A DNA stretch of 5,969 nucleotides from Anaerocolumna sp. (GCA_029256035.1 JAQSYR010000172.1:1-5969); one strand, 5' to 3'; shown: positions 1 to 5,144, numbered from the stretch's first letter. Translations and numbers: made by a program. The notes: generated by a model from the letters alone, not told the origin.

Positions 1-435
1 GCAGCAATATAGTAATTTCTCCATTACTTCAGGTGTAATTGCTCTGGGATTAGAGCCGGTACATGCGTCACCTACAGCAAGTTCGGCTACTTTAGGAAGT
101 TTCTCAAGGAATTCCTTTTCATCTATAATACCACCCTCGTAATCCTTAATACAGGAAGGAATATCAAGAGCCCTGTTCATTTCATTGATATGTTTGATTA
201 AGGCATCAACGCTAGGTTCAAGTCCAAGGAAGGACGCGATTTCTTCATAACGTTTTGCTGCAGTATCATCTTTTGCGTTATATTTAATAACCTTTGGAAG
301 ATACATTGCATTGGCACAGCCGTGTACAATATGACTGCCAGTGTAAGCTGCTCCGGTTTTATGAGCCATAGAATGTACAATTCCAAGAAGTGCGTTAGAG
401 AATGCCATACCTGCAAGGCACTGGGCATTATGCAT
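1..435 (-). pseudogene. Iron-containing alcohol dehydrogenase, C-terminal fragment (frame-shifted, runs off left edge)
   Basis: This is the 3' part of the group III (iron-dependent) alcohol dehydrogenase whose 5' part ends just upstream in another frame. Translation from 435 downwards begins M-H-N-A-Q-C-L-A-G-M-A-F and stays open for 145 codons to the window edge. It contains the helix G-I-V-H-S-M-A-H-K-T-G-A-A-Y followed by G-S-H-I-V-H-G-C-A-N-A-M. The histidines near fragment residues 21-25 and 35-38 are where this family places its two histidine metal ligands. The end, with D-A-C-T-G-S-N-P-R and then E-K-L-L-Y, is the usual extreme C-terminus, so only about ten codons should lie beyond position 1. 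This piece has no convincing Shine-Dalgarno of its own, so I read it as the detached half of a broken gene and not an independent protein. Confidence 0.85.
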
Positions 436-1063
436 TATAATCAGAATTTAGTGTAGAAACATAAGCTTCCACTGCATGTGTCATTGCATCCATACCAGTA
501 TGGGCTGTAAGTTTCTTTGGCATAGTTTCAGCAAGCTCTGGATCTACAATTGCAACATCAGGTGTTATATTAAAATCTGCTAAAGGATATTTGATACCTT
601 TTGCATAATCTGTAATTACAGAAAAAGCAGTAACTTCGGTAGCTGTACCAGAGGTAGAAGGAATTGCACAGAACTTTGCTTTCGTACGAAGTGTTGGGAA
701 ATTAAACGGAATGCAAAGGTCTTCAAAAGTCGTTTCTGGATACTCATAGAATGCCCACATTGCTTTTGCTGCATCAATTGGAGAACCTCCTCCAATAGAT
801 ACAATCCAGTCAGGCTGGAATTCAGTCATAGCTGCTGCACCTTTCATAACGGTTTCAACGGATGGATCTGGTTCTACACCTTCAAACAGCTGTACCTCCA
901 TTCCTGCTTCCTTTAGATATTCAACAACCTTATCAAGAAAGCCGAAACGCTTCATGCTTCCGCCACCAACAACGACAATTGCTTTTGTTCCTGTTAATGC
1001 TTTTAATGCTTCCAGGGAGCCTTTTCCATGATAAAGGTCTCTAGGTATTGTAAATCTTGACAT
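428..1063 (-). pseudogene. Iron-containing alcohol dehydrogenase, N-terminal fragment (truncated by internal deletion/frameshift)
   Basis: N-terminal half of a cytosolic NAD(P)H-linked group III alcohol dehydrogenase, which interconverts aldehydes and alcohols and so re-oxidises NADH in fermentation. The start at 1063 is chosen because AAGGAGG lies 8-10 bases upstream; an in-frame ATG at 1099 has no such site. Visible motifs are the dinucleotide-binding G-G-G-S-P-I-D at residues 91-97, P-S-T-S-G-T-A-T-E-V-T at 135-145, and G-M-D-A-M-T-H-A-V-E-A-Y, whose Asp192 and His196 are two of the four metal ligands. Homology ends at S-D-Y (residue 209); two codons later a TAA stops the frame. Relatives have roughly 29 more residues (a D-P-L-A-type helix) before M-H-N-A-Q-C, which here follows at once in the other frame. 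The remaining two metal ligands sit in that second frame, so neither piece should be active. The gene follows the rex-lysR unit on the same strand, behind redox-type operators. Confidence 0.87.
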
Positions 1064-1138
1064 ATTCTCTTCCTCCTTAATGATATAACTATGATACACA
1101 CTTTTTTAGTTTATTTTCACTGTTTTAGTATGTCATCT

Positions 1139-1231
1139 CAGCTTTTAGTTTCTTTCCAGCTTTATGCCTGTCTTTTCAGCTTTAAGTTTGTCTTTCCAGT
1201 TTTAGTTTCTTTCCAACTTTCGTTGGTTTTT
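1139..1231. repeat. Degenerate tandem repeat (about 17-20 bp units, 4-5 copies) in the adh leader
   Basis: Successive units begin at 1139, 1157, 1177, 1197 and, weakly, 1214. Each starts CAGCTTT or CAGTTTT, passes through a T-rich core such as AGTTTGT, and ends TCTTTC. On the adh-coding strand the units read as purine-rich GAAAG...AAAGCTG blocks. The tract lies between the Rex-like box and the adh ribosome binding site, so it would be in the transcribed 5' leader. No function is known to me. Confidence 0.6.
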
Positions 1232-1258
1232 ACTGTATGTATCTGATATGTATTTTAT

Positions 1259-1276
1259 TTGTTTATATTTTAACAA
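1259..1276. promoter_or_regulatory. Near-canonical Rex operator upstream of adh
   Basis: The 18 bases TTGTTTATATTTTAACAA match the clostridial Rex consensus TTGTTAA-N4-TTAACAA at all but one of the 14 defined positions. Rex is an NADH-sensing repressor that typically controls alcohol dehydrogenases, and this box sits about 195 bases upstream of the adh start, overlapping a possible -10 element. That placement fits repression released at high NADH/NAD+. Assignment is by consensus match only. Confidence 0.65.
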
Positions 1277-1295
1277 TCACAGAAGCAAAAGTAAA
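1267..1295 (-). promoter_or_regulatory. Candidate adh promoter overlapping the Rex box
   Basis: On the minus strand TTTACT (1295-1290) is followed after 17 bases by TAAAAT (1272-1267), a moderate sigma-A match. The -10 lies inside the Rex-like operator. A second weak candidate further upstream is TTGCTA (1368-1363), 17 bases, AATAAT (1345-1340), which would place a 22-bp palindrome just after its start point. The region is very AT-rich, so either may be chance. Confidence 0.35.
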
Positions 1296-1309
1296 ATGCA
1301 AAATTATTT

Positions 1310-1331
1310 TATCGATATTCCATTATCGATA
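1310..1331. promoter_or_regulatory. 22-bp palindromic operator, copy A (adh upstream region)
   Basis: A 22-base element with half-sites TATCGAT and ATCGATA separated by 8 bases. It belongs to the same family as copies at 1475-1510 and in the rex promoter at 3227-3262. The consensus is TATCRATATT, two free bases, AATAYYGATA. Bases 1311-1333 match 1490-1512 at 21 of 23 positions. The presumed binder is one of the two regulators encoded next door. Confidence 0.55.
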
Positions 1332-1474
1332 TATTCCTAATTATTCTATAAATCTTGCTTTTTAGCAATTAATCGTTTCAATTTATTAAGTTTGTACACA
1401 TAATTAAATTCATATTCAATTGCTCTGTGTGATAAAAAATGAGCACATTTGAGTATTAGTGTTCAAAATAAATA

Positions 1475-1510
1475 TATCAATATCGGAATATCGATATTCC
1501 ATTACTGATA
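1475..1510. promoter_or_regulatory. Overlapping pair of 22-bp palindromic operators, copies B and C
   Basis: Two copies overlap with a 14-base offset: 1475-1496 and 1489-1510. The centre, 1485-1500, is a perfect 16-bp palindrome GGAATATCGATATTCC. The symmetry extends about the same centre to 1473-1512, with 17 of 20 base pairs symmetric. The element lies between the lysR terminator and adh, about 410 bases upstream of the adh start. The same 14-base stagger recurs in the rex promoter. Confidence 0.6.
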
Positions 1511-1550
1511 TACTATTTAGAAAAAACTATGTTAATTTTCAAAATAAAAT

Positions 1551-1587
1551 AGCTGCTGTTAATTTCATTATGAAATTAACAACAGCT
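1551..1587 (-). terminator. Rho-independent terminator after lysR
   Basis: A near-perfect 18-bp inverted repeat (arms 1551-1568 and 1570-1587, with one G-U pair) lies a few bases past the lysR stop. On the minus strand it is followed by a T-rich run (ATTTTATTTT). It should end the rex-lysR transcript and insulate the adh promoter region. Confidence 0.8.
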
Positions 1588-1591
1588 TATA

Positions 1592-2530
1592 CTATTTATA
1601 ATTTTTAAAAGAAACATCATTCTTTGCTTCTGATAATTTGTCGACGAATCTACGCTCAAGTTCTGTAAATTTATAATCCTTAGAATATATAAATATATCC
1701 TTATATCTGTGACCTGTGGCTTTGCATCTTCGTTGTATAAGATTATACCTGTTTAACCATTTTTCCGGTACCGGTGAAACCCACATATAGGTTGTCGGAA
1801 TGGAACTAAGCATATCATATTGACTGCTCCAATCATAGATATAAATATGTTTTGAATTTTTACTGTTGTAATTCATCTTACTATTGTTGCCTTGCATTAG
1901 GTACGGAATCGCTGTATCTCCATAGGATATCTCTGTATATTCTCTAAGTTCTTTATACTCAATTTTCTCACACTGTGCCAGAGGATGCTGTACTGACATA
2001 AGTGCAAGATGTTCAAACTCCCAAATAGGTTCATAGCTAAGCTGTTTTTCGGTCAGATAATCAACAAAATAGTTTTCATATTCTGTCTCATAACGAATAA
2101 TTCCCAGATGAAATGATCCATCTGTAATATTGTTAATTATCTGAATGGAATTCGTTTCATGGACATTTATATTCATTCCTTTACTTTCATCCAGTTCTGC
2201 CACAAAACGTGTTATGGCATCTGTAATATAACTAGCGCAGGGTATGGATATACTAAAATTTTGGGTATTTTTATTGGTAGGTTCAGAGAGAGCCTCCATC
2301 TTTTCTATCTGCAGAAGAATTTTTCTCGCATAACCCAAAAATTCCGTTCCTTTTTGCGTTGGTGTTACCCCCTTAGAAGTACGTTCAAAGATGACATATC
2401 CCAGAGAATCTTCTAATTCCTTAATAACCTTACTTAAAGTTGGTTGTCCCATAAAAAGATTTTCTGCGGCCTGGGAAATGGAACATGTTCTTTCTACTTC
2501 AATTGCGTATTTTAAATGCTTTGTATTCAT
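1592..2530 (-). CDS. LysR-type transcriptional regulator
   Basis: A 312-residue cytosolic DNA-binding regulator, the usual full length of the LysR family. The N-terminus (M-N-T-K-H-L-K-Y-A-I) leads into the winged helix-turn-helix: S-I-S-Q-A-A-E-N-L at about 18-25, P-T-L-S-K-V-I-K-E-L-E as recognition helix at 30-40, then the wing F-E-R-T-S-K-G-V-T-P-T with K-G at about 48-61 and a linker helix to about 85. Residues from about 90 onward are the effector-binding domain; its ligand cannot be told from sequence. The start follows AGGAG by 5 bases. The gene begins 19 bases after the rex stop, so the two are almost certainly one operon. LysR proteins usually act on neighbouring genes as ligand-responsive activators, so the downstream alcohol dehydrogenase is the natural target candidate. 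Confidence 0.92.
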   Translation of the reverse strand: MNTKHLKYAIEVERTCSISQAAENLFMGQPTLSKVIKELEDSLGYVIFERTSKGVTPTQKGTEFLGYARKILLQIEKMEALSEPTNKNTQNFSISIPCASYITDAITRFVAELDESKGMNINVHETNSIQIINNITDGSFHLGIIRYETEYENYFVDYLTEKQLSYEPIWEFEHLALMSVQHPLAQCEKIEYKELREYTEISYGDTAIPYLMQGNNSKMNYNSKNSKHIYIYDWSSQYDMLSSIPTTYMWVSPVPEKWLNRYNLIQRRCKATGHRYKDIFIYSKDYKFTELERRFVDKLSEAKNDVSFKNYK

Positions 2531-2549
2531 TTTGGCTCCTACTTTCTAG

Positions 2550-3209
2550 CTAATGCAGATCAAGATATTTCATTTTTTCCTTAAGATGTTTTGATAATAT
2601 TGCCAGGGAAGCGGCAAGATTCTCATTCTGAACAAGTATGTGATCCGGAACTGACAGACGAATGGGTGCAAAATTCCAGATAGCAAGCACACCTCCTGCT
2701 ACCAGTTGATCACATACAATCTGGGCTTGAGAAGCTGGCACGGTAATAATGCCAATATAAACCTTCATGCGCCGGCATAAATCACTGATTTTTTCAGCCG
2801 AAATTACTTTTGTCCCATTGATTTCGGTTCCAATATAAGCTGAGTTGATATCAAAAGCTGCCACTATTTTTAGCCCATATGTCTTCAATCCCTCATATGT
2901 CAAAATGGCATGAGCCAAAGAACCTGCCCCAACCAAGACAGCTTCATCTGCGTTATTATATCCGAGAAGATTCTCCATATTTGTAATTAATTCTGTGACA
3001 GAAAATCCAGCCTTAGGTTTTCCTTTGGATGTACTAATTGCCGCAAAATCCTTGCGCACCTGAACTTCATTTAGATTAAGCAATTCCGCAATCTTAGGCG
3101 CAGATACTGTATCAATATTTTCATTCCGCAACATTCGAAGTTGTTGAATATAATATGGCATTCTTCCCAGTGCCTGTGTGGTTATAGCAGGTTTGTTATA
3201 CTCATCCAT
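2550..3209 (-). CDS. rex: Redox-sensing transcriptional regulator, divergent Rex paralogue
   Basis: A 219-residue Rex-family protein: an N-terminal winged helix that binds DNA plus a Rossmann domain that senses NADH/NAD+. Hallmarks are A-L-G-R-M-P-Y-Y-I-Q-Q-L (13-24), recognition helix E-V-Q-V-R-K-D-F (48-55), Rossmann loop V-G-A-G-S-L-A (93-99), acidic strand end V-A-A-F-D (116-120), V-P-A-S near 157-160 and N-F-A-P-I-R-L near 179-185. Two features are atypical: the third glycine of the GxGxxG loop is Ala99, and the family's Y-F-G-x-F-G-x-R-G-x-G-Y wing is replaced by A-I-S-T-S-K-G-K-P-K-A-G-F. Asp120, typical of NAD rather than NADP binding, is kept. ATG at 3209 is chosen because AGAGG lies 8 bases upstream; a GTG at 3218 overlaps that site. 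It heads an operon with lysR and probably represses itself through the palindromes over its promoter. Confidence 0.9.
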   Translation of the reverse strand: MDEYNKPAITTQALGRMPYYIQQLRMLRNENIDTVSAPKIAELLNLNEVQVRKDFAAISTSKGKPKAGFSVTELITNMENLLGYNNADEAVLVGAGSLAHAILTYEGLKTYGLKIVAAFDINSAYIGTEINGTKVISAEKISDLCRRMKVYIGIITVPASQAQIVCDQLVAGGVLAIWNFAPIRLSVPDHILVQNENLAASLAILSKHLKEKMKYLDLH

Positions 3210-3226
3210 TGGATACACCTCTACTT

Positions 3227-3262
3227 TATCAGTATTATTATATTGATATTGTAATACTGATA
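3227..3262. promoter_or_regulatory. Overlapping 22-bp palindromic operators, copies D and E, in the rex promoter
   Basis: Perfect 11-bp arms TATCAGTATTA (3227-3237) and TAATACTGATA (3252-3262) form a large palindrome. It can be read as two 22-base sites, 3227-3248 and 3241-3262, offset by 14 bases exactly as at 1475-1510. The element covers the rex -10, part of the spacer and the start point, a classic repressor position. Either Rex (autoregulation) or LysR could bind; two-fold symmetry favours a homodimer such as Rex. Confidence 0.65.
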
Positions 3263-3276
3263 TATCTTACTGTCAA
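3248..3276 (-). promoter_or_regulatory. Sigma-A promoter of the rex-lysR operon
   Basis: On the minus strand a perfect -35 TTGACA (3276-3271) is followed after 17 bases by TACAAT (3253-3248), five of six consensus bases. The predicted start is near 3241, giving a short leader to the rex ribosome binding site at 3222-3218. The promoter is overlapped by the palindromic operators. Confidence 0.75.
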
Positions 3277-3321
3277 TCCACTATTCCTCTTCCGGATAAG
3301 TCATACTCCTAGAATACTACT

Positions 3322-3834
3322 TTAAATCAAACAATTCTTAATCCTTTCAAAAACACATCTTTCTCCTAAAACATTACTAACTTCCCAAATATCAGGGGCA
3401 TTAGTCCTTCCAGTAATGACTATCCTTAAAACATTTGTTAAATCAACTATACTTCCTTTATAACTGTCTGGATGTCTTTTATAATCTTTCATATTTGTTG
3501 CGTATCCCATTTGCTCTGTAATATTTTTTACTTTATCAAACCAGATATCTTTGTTTTCATGAAAGTTAATATTCTCTAAATATTTCTTTAAAAATAACTT
3601 TCTATCCTCAACTGAAACACTTGTTGGAAACTTATCTTCAATGCTATAAGTTTCATCAAAATACATATTCATAAATTGGCATGCCTGCTTCCAATTCACC
3701 AAATCTTTTCTTACCTTATCTATATTACGACCTATATTAAGAGCCCCAATAGCACGACTTTTATTCTTTGAAAAGTCTTTATTCCATTTGTAAGCCCATT
3801 CTAATAATCTATTATATATTTCTTCCGCTGTCAT
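3322..3834 (-). pseudogene. gltX: Glutamyl-tRNA synthetase, C-terminal fragment
   Basis: A 170-codon open frame matching the anticodon-binding C-terminal part of the long clostridial GluRS. Recognisable stretches are M-T-A-E-E-I-Y at its start, A-L-N-I-G-R with R-K-D-L-V-N-W at about 30-50, D-I-W-F-D-K-V-K near 100, and V-L-R-I-V-I-T-G-R-T-N-A-P-D-I-W-E-V near 135-150, followed by N-V-L-G. Its ATG overlaps the stop of the N-terminal fragment (3831-3834 reads ATGA), but codons before that ATG stay open for several residues (A-D-G-F-K-V-H). This shows a gene broken by deletion, not a designed gene boundary. It has no catalytic domain. It is the residue of a decaying gltX copy or a misassembly; a complete GluRS must exist elsewhere if this is a real genome. 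Confidence 0.83.
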
Positions 3835-4316
3835 ATGAACTTTAAACCCATCTGCCTTTCTCTAATAACAGATAATTCAGATGCACTACAAAAACATGGA
3901 TAAGCTAAACCATTTTCAACTAAATATTTAGCAAAAACCTGATATATATTTTTCCGCTGCCGTTGTCTATAAGGACCATAATCTCCTTTATCGCCTTCTA
4001 TAACAGCTCCTTCATCAAAATAAATACCGAAATACTCCAAAGCAGAAATAATAATTTTAACTGCACCTTGTACTTCTCTTTTATTATCTGTGTCTTCAAT
4101 TCTTAAATAGAACTTCCCATTACTTTGATGAGCTATTCTTTCTGCTATAATGGCGTTATACAAATTGCCTAAATGAATAAAACCTGTTGGACTCGGTCCT
4201 ATTCGAGTAACTTTAGCTTTACTATCTAGCCCTCTAATAGGATAGAGTTTTTCCATATCATCTGGTGCTAGTGTTACTTCAGGAAATAATAAATCTGCTA
4301 ATTGCTTATCTAACAT
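3831..4316 (-). pseudogene. gltX: Glutamyl-tRNA synthetase, N-terminal catalytic fragment
   Basis: The first 161 residues of a class I GluRS, which charges tRNA-Glu with glutamate. V-T-R-I-G-P-S-P-T-G (36-45) and the HIGH-type signature H-L-G-N (48-51) form the ATP site, followed by F-Y-L-R-I-E-D-T-D (69-77), Y-G-P-Y-R-Q-R-Q-R (113-121) and A-Y-P-C-F-C (138-143). Homology stops near residue 155 (R-E-R-Q) and a TGA follows. The family continues for about 220 residues, including the KMSKS-type loop that stabilises the activated intermediate, before the C-terminal part that here follows directly in another frame. Combined length is 331 against about 550 residues. The start at 4316 follows AAAGGAG; an upstream in-frame ATG at 4424 lies inside the riboswitch. 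Aminoacylation by this fragment is very unlikely. Confidence 0.87.
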
Positions 4317-4365
4317 ATCTTTCTCCTTTCTTATAAGACAAACGGACATCTCGTTCATTTGTACT

Positions 4366-4402
4366 AAAAAAAGCCCCAAGTTGATATATATCAACTTAGG
4401 GC
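4366..4402 (-). terminator. Intrinsic terminator of the T-box leader
   Basis: Arms at 4373-4385 and 4390-4402 form a stem beginning GCCC with a G-U pair and AAGTTGAT. It is followed on the minus strand by seven T residues (4372-4366). This is the regulated terminator that competes with the antiterminator formed by the T-box sequence. Confidence 0.88.
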
Positions 4403-4658
4403 GAACATAAGTCCGTGTTACCACCTAACTTCAAAGAATATTCTTTGCTCTCAGCCAGTACAGAAATAATCGATACTGCTTTCCTTTTAACGGCGGAAAC
4501 TCCGATGTAACCTACTTAGTATTATCTGTTCAGTCCACAGCTCAGAGGCCTCTTCAATATTGATTAGGTAAAGACTCTCAGCTTGAGGTAATCCTCTGTC
4601 TTCTCTCTGTGAACATAATTCAATATTTACTAATTCTCATCATCGCTTTTATTTATTT
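4366..4658 (-). promoter_or_regulatory. T-box riboswitch (tRNA-Glu-sensing) leader of gltX
   Basis: Reading on minus, the leader shows the AGUA of the specifier loop (4631-4628), a 7-bp helix AAUAUUG (4627-4621) with CAAUAUU (4562-4556), and directly after it the triplet GAA (4555-4553), predicted specifier for glutamate. A distal stem I element with G-C-U-G-A-G-A-G follows the usual pattern. The T-box sequence AGGTGGTAACACGG (4426-4413) is a variant of AGGGTGGNACCGCG and carries the tRNA-acceptor-binding UGGU. The terminator comes next. Uncharged tRNA-Glu would stabilise the antiterminator and turn on gltX. The specifier identity agrees with the downstream gene. The leader appears complete although its gene is broken. 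Confidence 0.9.
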
Positions 4659-4664
4659 TTCCTT

Positions 4665-4693
4665 ATACTATCATAACATTATTTTACAGTCAA
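4665..4693 (-). promoter_or_regulatory. Promoter of the T-box leader
   Basis: Minus-strand TTGACT (4693-4688), a 17-base spacer, then TAGTAT (4670-4665). The start would fall near 4658, shortly before the first T-box element. Confidence 0.6.
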
Positions 4694-4819
4694 GTATTAT
4701 TTTATTTTAAATAGAATAGAAAATCACCTTACCTGAAGTCAGAAATCCTGTTTAAGATTGATATTACAAGCGATTTAATATCATTTAGTTTAATTAAATT
4801 TCCAACTTGTTTTTCGAAC

Positions 4820-4848
4820 TTGTGTTCTCTTTTCCATTATGGTATAAT
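4820..4848 (+). promoter_or_regulatory. Promoter of the small toxin gene
   Basis: TTGTGT (4820-4825), a 17-base spacer, then a perfect TATAAT (4843-4848) preceded by TGG, an extended -10. The predicted start is near 4855, giving an mRNA that opens with the hairpin GCAGTT/AACTGC (4857-4873), the kind of 5' stem that protects many small toxin mRNAs. Confidence 0.75.
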
Positions 4849-4897
4849 TTATCTAAGCAGTTTTCATAACTGCTGGCAATCGTGTATAGGGTGGTTG

Positions 4898-4923
4898 ACC
4901 TTCATTCTACATAGGATGGAGGT
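4898..4923 (+). promoter_or_regulatory. Shine-Dalgarno-sequestering hairpin in the toxin mRNA
   Basis: ACCTTCAT (4898-4905) pairs over 8 bases, with one U-G wobble, with ATGGAGGT (4916-4923), which contains the core of the ribosome binding site. The loop is 10 bases. Such occlusion of the ribosome site is a known feature of type I toxin mRNAs. Confidence 0.6.
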
Positions 4924-4930
4924 GATGCAT

Positions 4931-5020
4931 ATGAACAATAAGTTTGATTTAAAAGATGTCATTCAATTCGGCATGTTCATTATAGCACTACTGACATTCA
5001 TTTATTTGATTTGTCATTAA
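4931..5020 (+). CDS. Putative holin-like toxin peptide (type I toxin-antitoxin)
   Basis: A 29-residue peptide with a short charged N-terminus (M-N-N-K-F-D-L-K-D) and one hydrophobic segment from about residue 10 to 28 (F-G-M-F-I-I-A-L-L-T-F-I-Y-L-I-C), ending in His. It resembles the holin-like toxin family (Hol-Tox) of Firmicutes: very short single-pass peptides that insert in the cytoplasmic membrane. ATG at 4931 is chosen because GGAGGTGAT (4918-4926) gives 8-base spacing; in-frame ATGs at 4916 and 4925 overlap or crowd that site. It has its own promoter, a 5' hairpin, an occluded ribosome site, a terminator shortly after the stop and a convergent antisense promoter. No family search was possible, so the toxin role is inferred from peptide shape and the surrounding RNA architecture. 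It is the only plus-strand gene here. Confidence 0.75.
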   Translation: MNNKFDLKDVIQFGMFIIALLTFIYLICH

Positions 5021-5023
5021 CGT

Positions 5024-5107
5024 AAAAAACCTTCCCTGTACTTTGGCGAGTCAGGAAGGTTTTTAACTTTTCTACCGGTCAACCACCCTGTGGCGATTGC
5101 CTCTTGT
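5024..5107 (-). ncRNA. Candidate antisense (antitoxin) RNA convergent to the toxin gene
   Basis: A strong minus-strand promoter (5141-5114) would start an RNA near 5107 running toward the toxin gene. It would end at the T-run (5029-5024) after the bidirectional hairpin, about 84 bases long. It overlaps the toxin transcript's terminator and 3' tail in antisense but does not reach the coding sequence. It contains GGCAAUCG and AGGGUGGUUGACC, identical in sense to the toxin leader. The ends are predictions only. Confidence 0.55.
5025..5064. terminator. Bidirectional terminator shared by toxin mRNA and antisense RNA
   Basis: AAAAACCTTCC (5025-5035) and GGAAGGTTTTT (5054-5064) form a perfect 11-bp stem with an 18-base loop. 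T-runs follow on plus and on minus, so it can end convergent transcripts from both sides. It starts 4 bases after the toxin stop. Confidence 0.88.
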
Positions 5108-5144
5108 AATTTTATTATAGCAGATATTTTAAAAATTACAAGAG
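5101..5144. repeat. 13-bp inverted repeat bracketing the antisense promoter
   Basis: CTCTTGTAATTTT (5101-5113) and AAAATTACAAGAG (5132-5144) are perfect inverted copies separated by 18 bases. One arm contains the -35 and the other the predicted start of the antisense RNA, with the -10 between. It could be an operator, or a hairpin for a plus transcript that reads through. Confidence 0.7.
5114..5141 (-). promoter_or_regulatory. Promoter of the antisense RNA
   Basis: Minus-strand TTGTAA (5141-5136), a 16-base spacer, then perfect TATAAT (5119-5114) preceded by TGC, an extended -10. It looks at least as strong as the toxin promoter, as expected if the antitoxin RNA must be in excess. Confidence 0.7.

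Larger units (their letters stand above)
4875..5101. repeat. Inverted repeat flanking the toxin gene (25/26-bp imperfect arms)
   Basis: The left arm at 4875-4900 and right arm at 5077-5101 are inverted copies: 13 perfect pairs (AGGGTGGTTGACC at 4888-4900 against 5077-5089) and 8 perfect pairs (GGCAATCG at 4875-4882 against 5094-5101) around a short mismatch. In a long toxin transcript the 5' leader could pair with the 3' tail. In the convergent antisense RNA the right arm reads the same sense as the left arm does in the toxin mRNA. Confidence 0.85.

Noticed and set aside
198..428. A 76-codon minus-strand open frame starting ATG at 428, next to the adh break
   Set aside because: It is out of register with the adh C-terminal frame, which matches the family perfectly from 435 to 1; this one shows no recognisable protein.
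428..435. Programmed ribosomal frameshift joining the two adh halves
   Set aside because: There is no slippery heptamer plus structure, and even a joined product would lack about 29 conserved residues.
1555..1582. TTGTTAA and TTAACA half-sites resembling a Rex box near the lysR end
   Set aside because: They are separated by about 13 bases instead of 4 and form the stem of the terminator.
2159..2416. An 85-codon plus-strand open frame inside lysR
   Set aside because: It lies opposite a well-supported LysR coding region, has no good ribosome site and no family resemblance.
3322..4316. A genuine two-subunit GluRS translated through the ATGA overlap
   Set aside because: The KMSKS-type loop and about 220 residues are missing from both pieces, and open codons run upstream of the second ATG, so it is a deletion scar.
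4759..4783. Inverted repeat TGATATTA / TAATATCA between the gltX and toxin promoters
   Set aside because: The arms are only 8 bp in very AT-rich DNA, and orientation and spacing do not fit the 22-bp operator.
4875..5101. Insertion-sequence or miniature transposon reading of the inverted arms
   Set aside because: There are no target-site duplications or transposase, and the arms lie inside the promoters and are better explained as RNA pairing elements.
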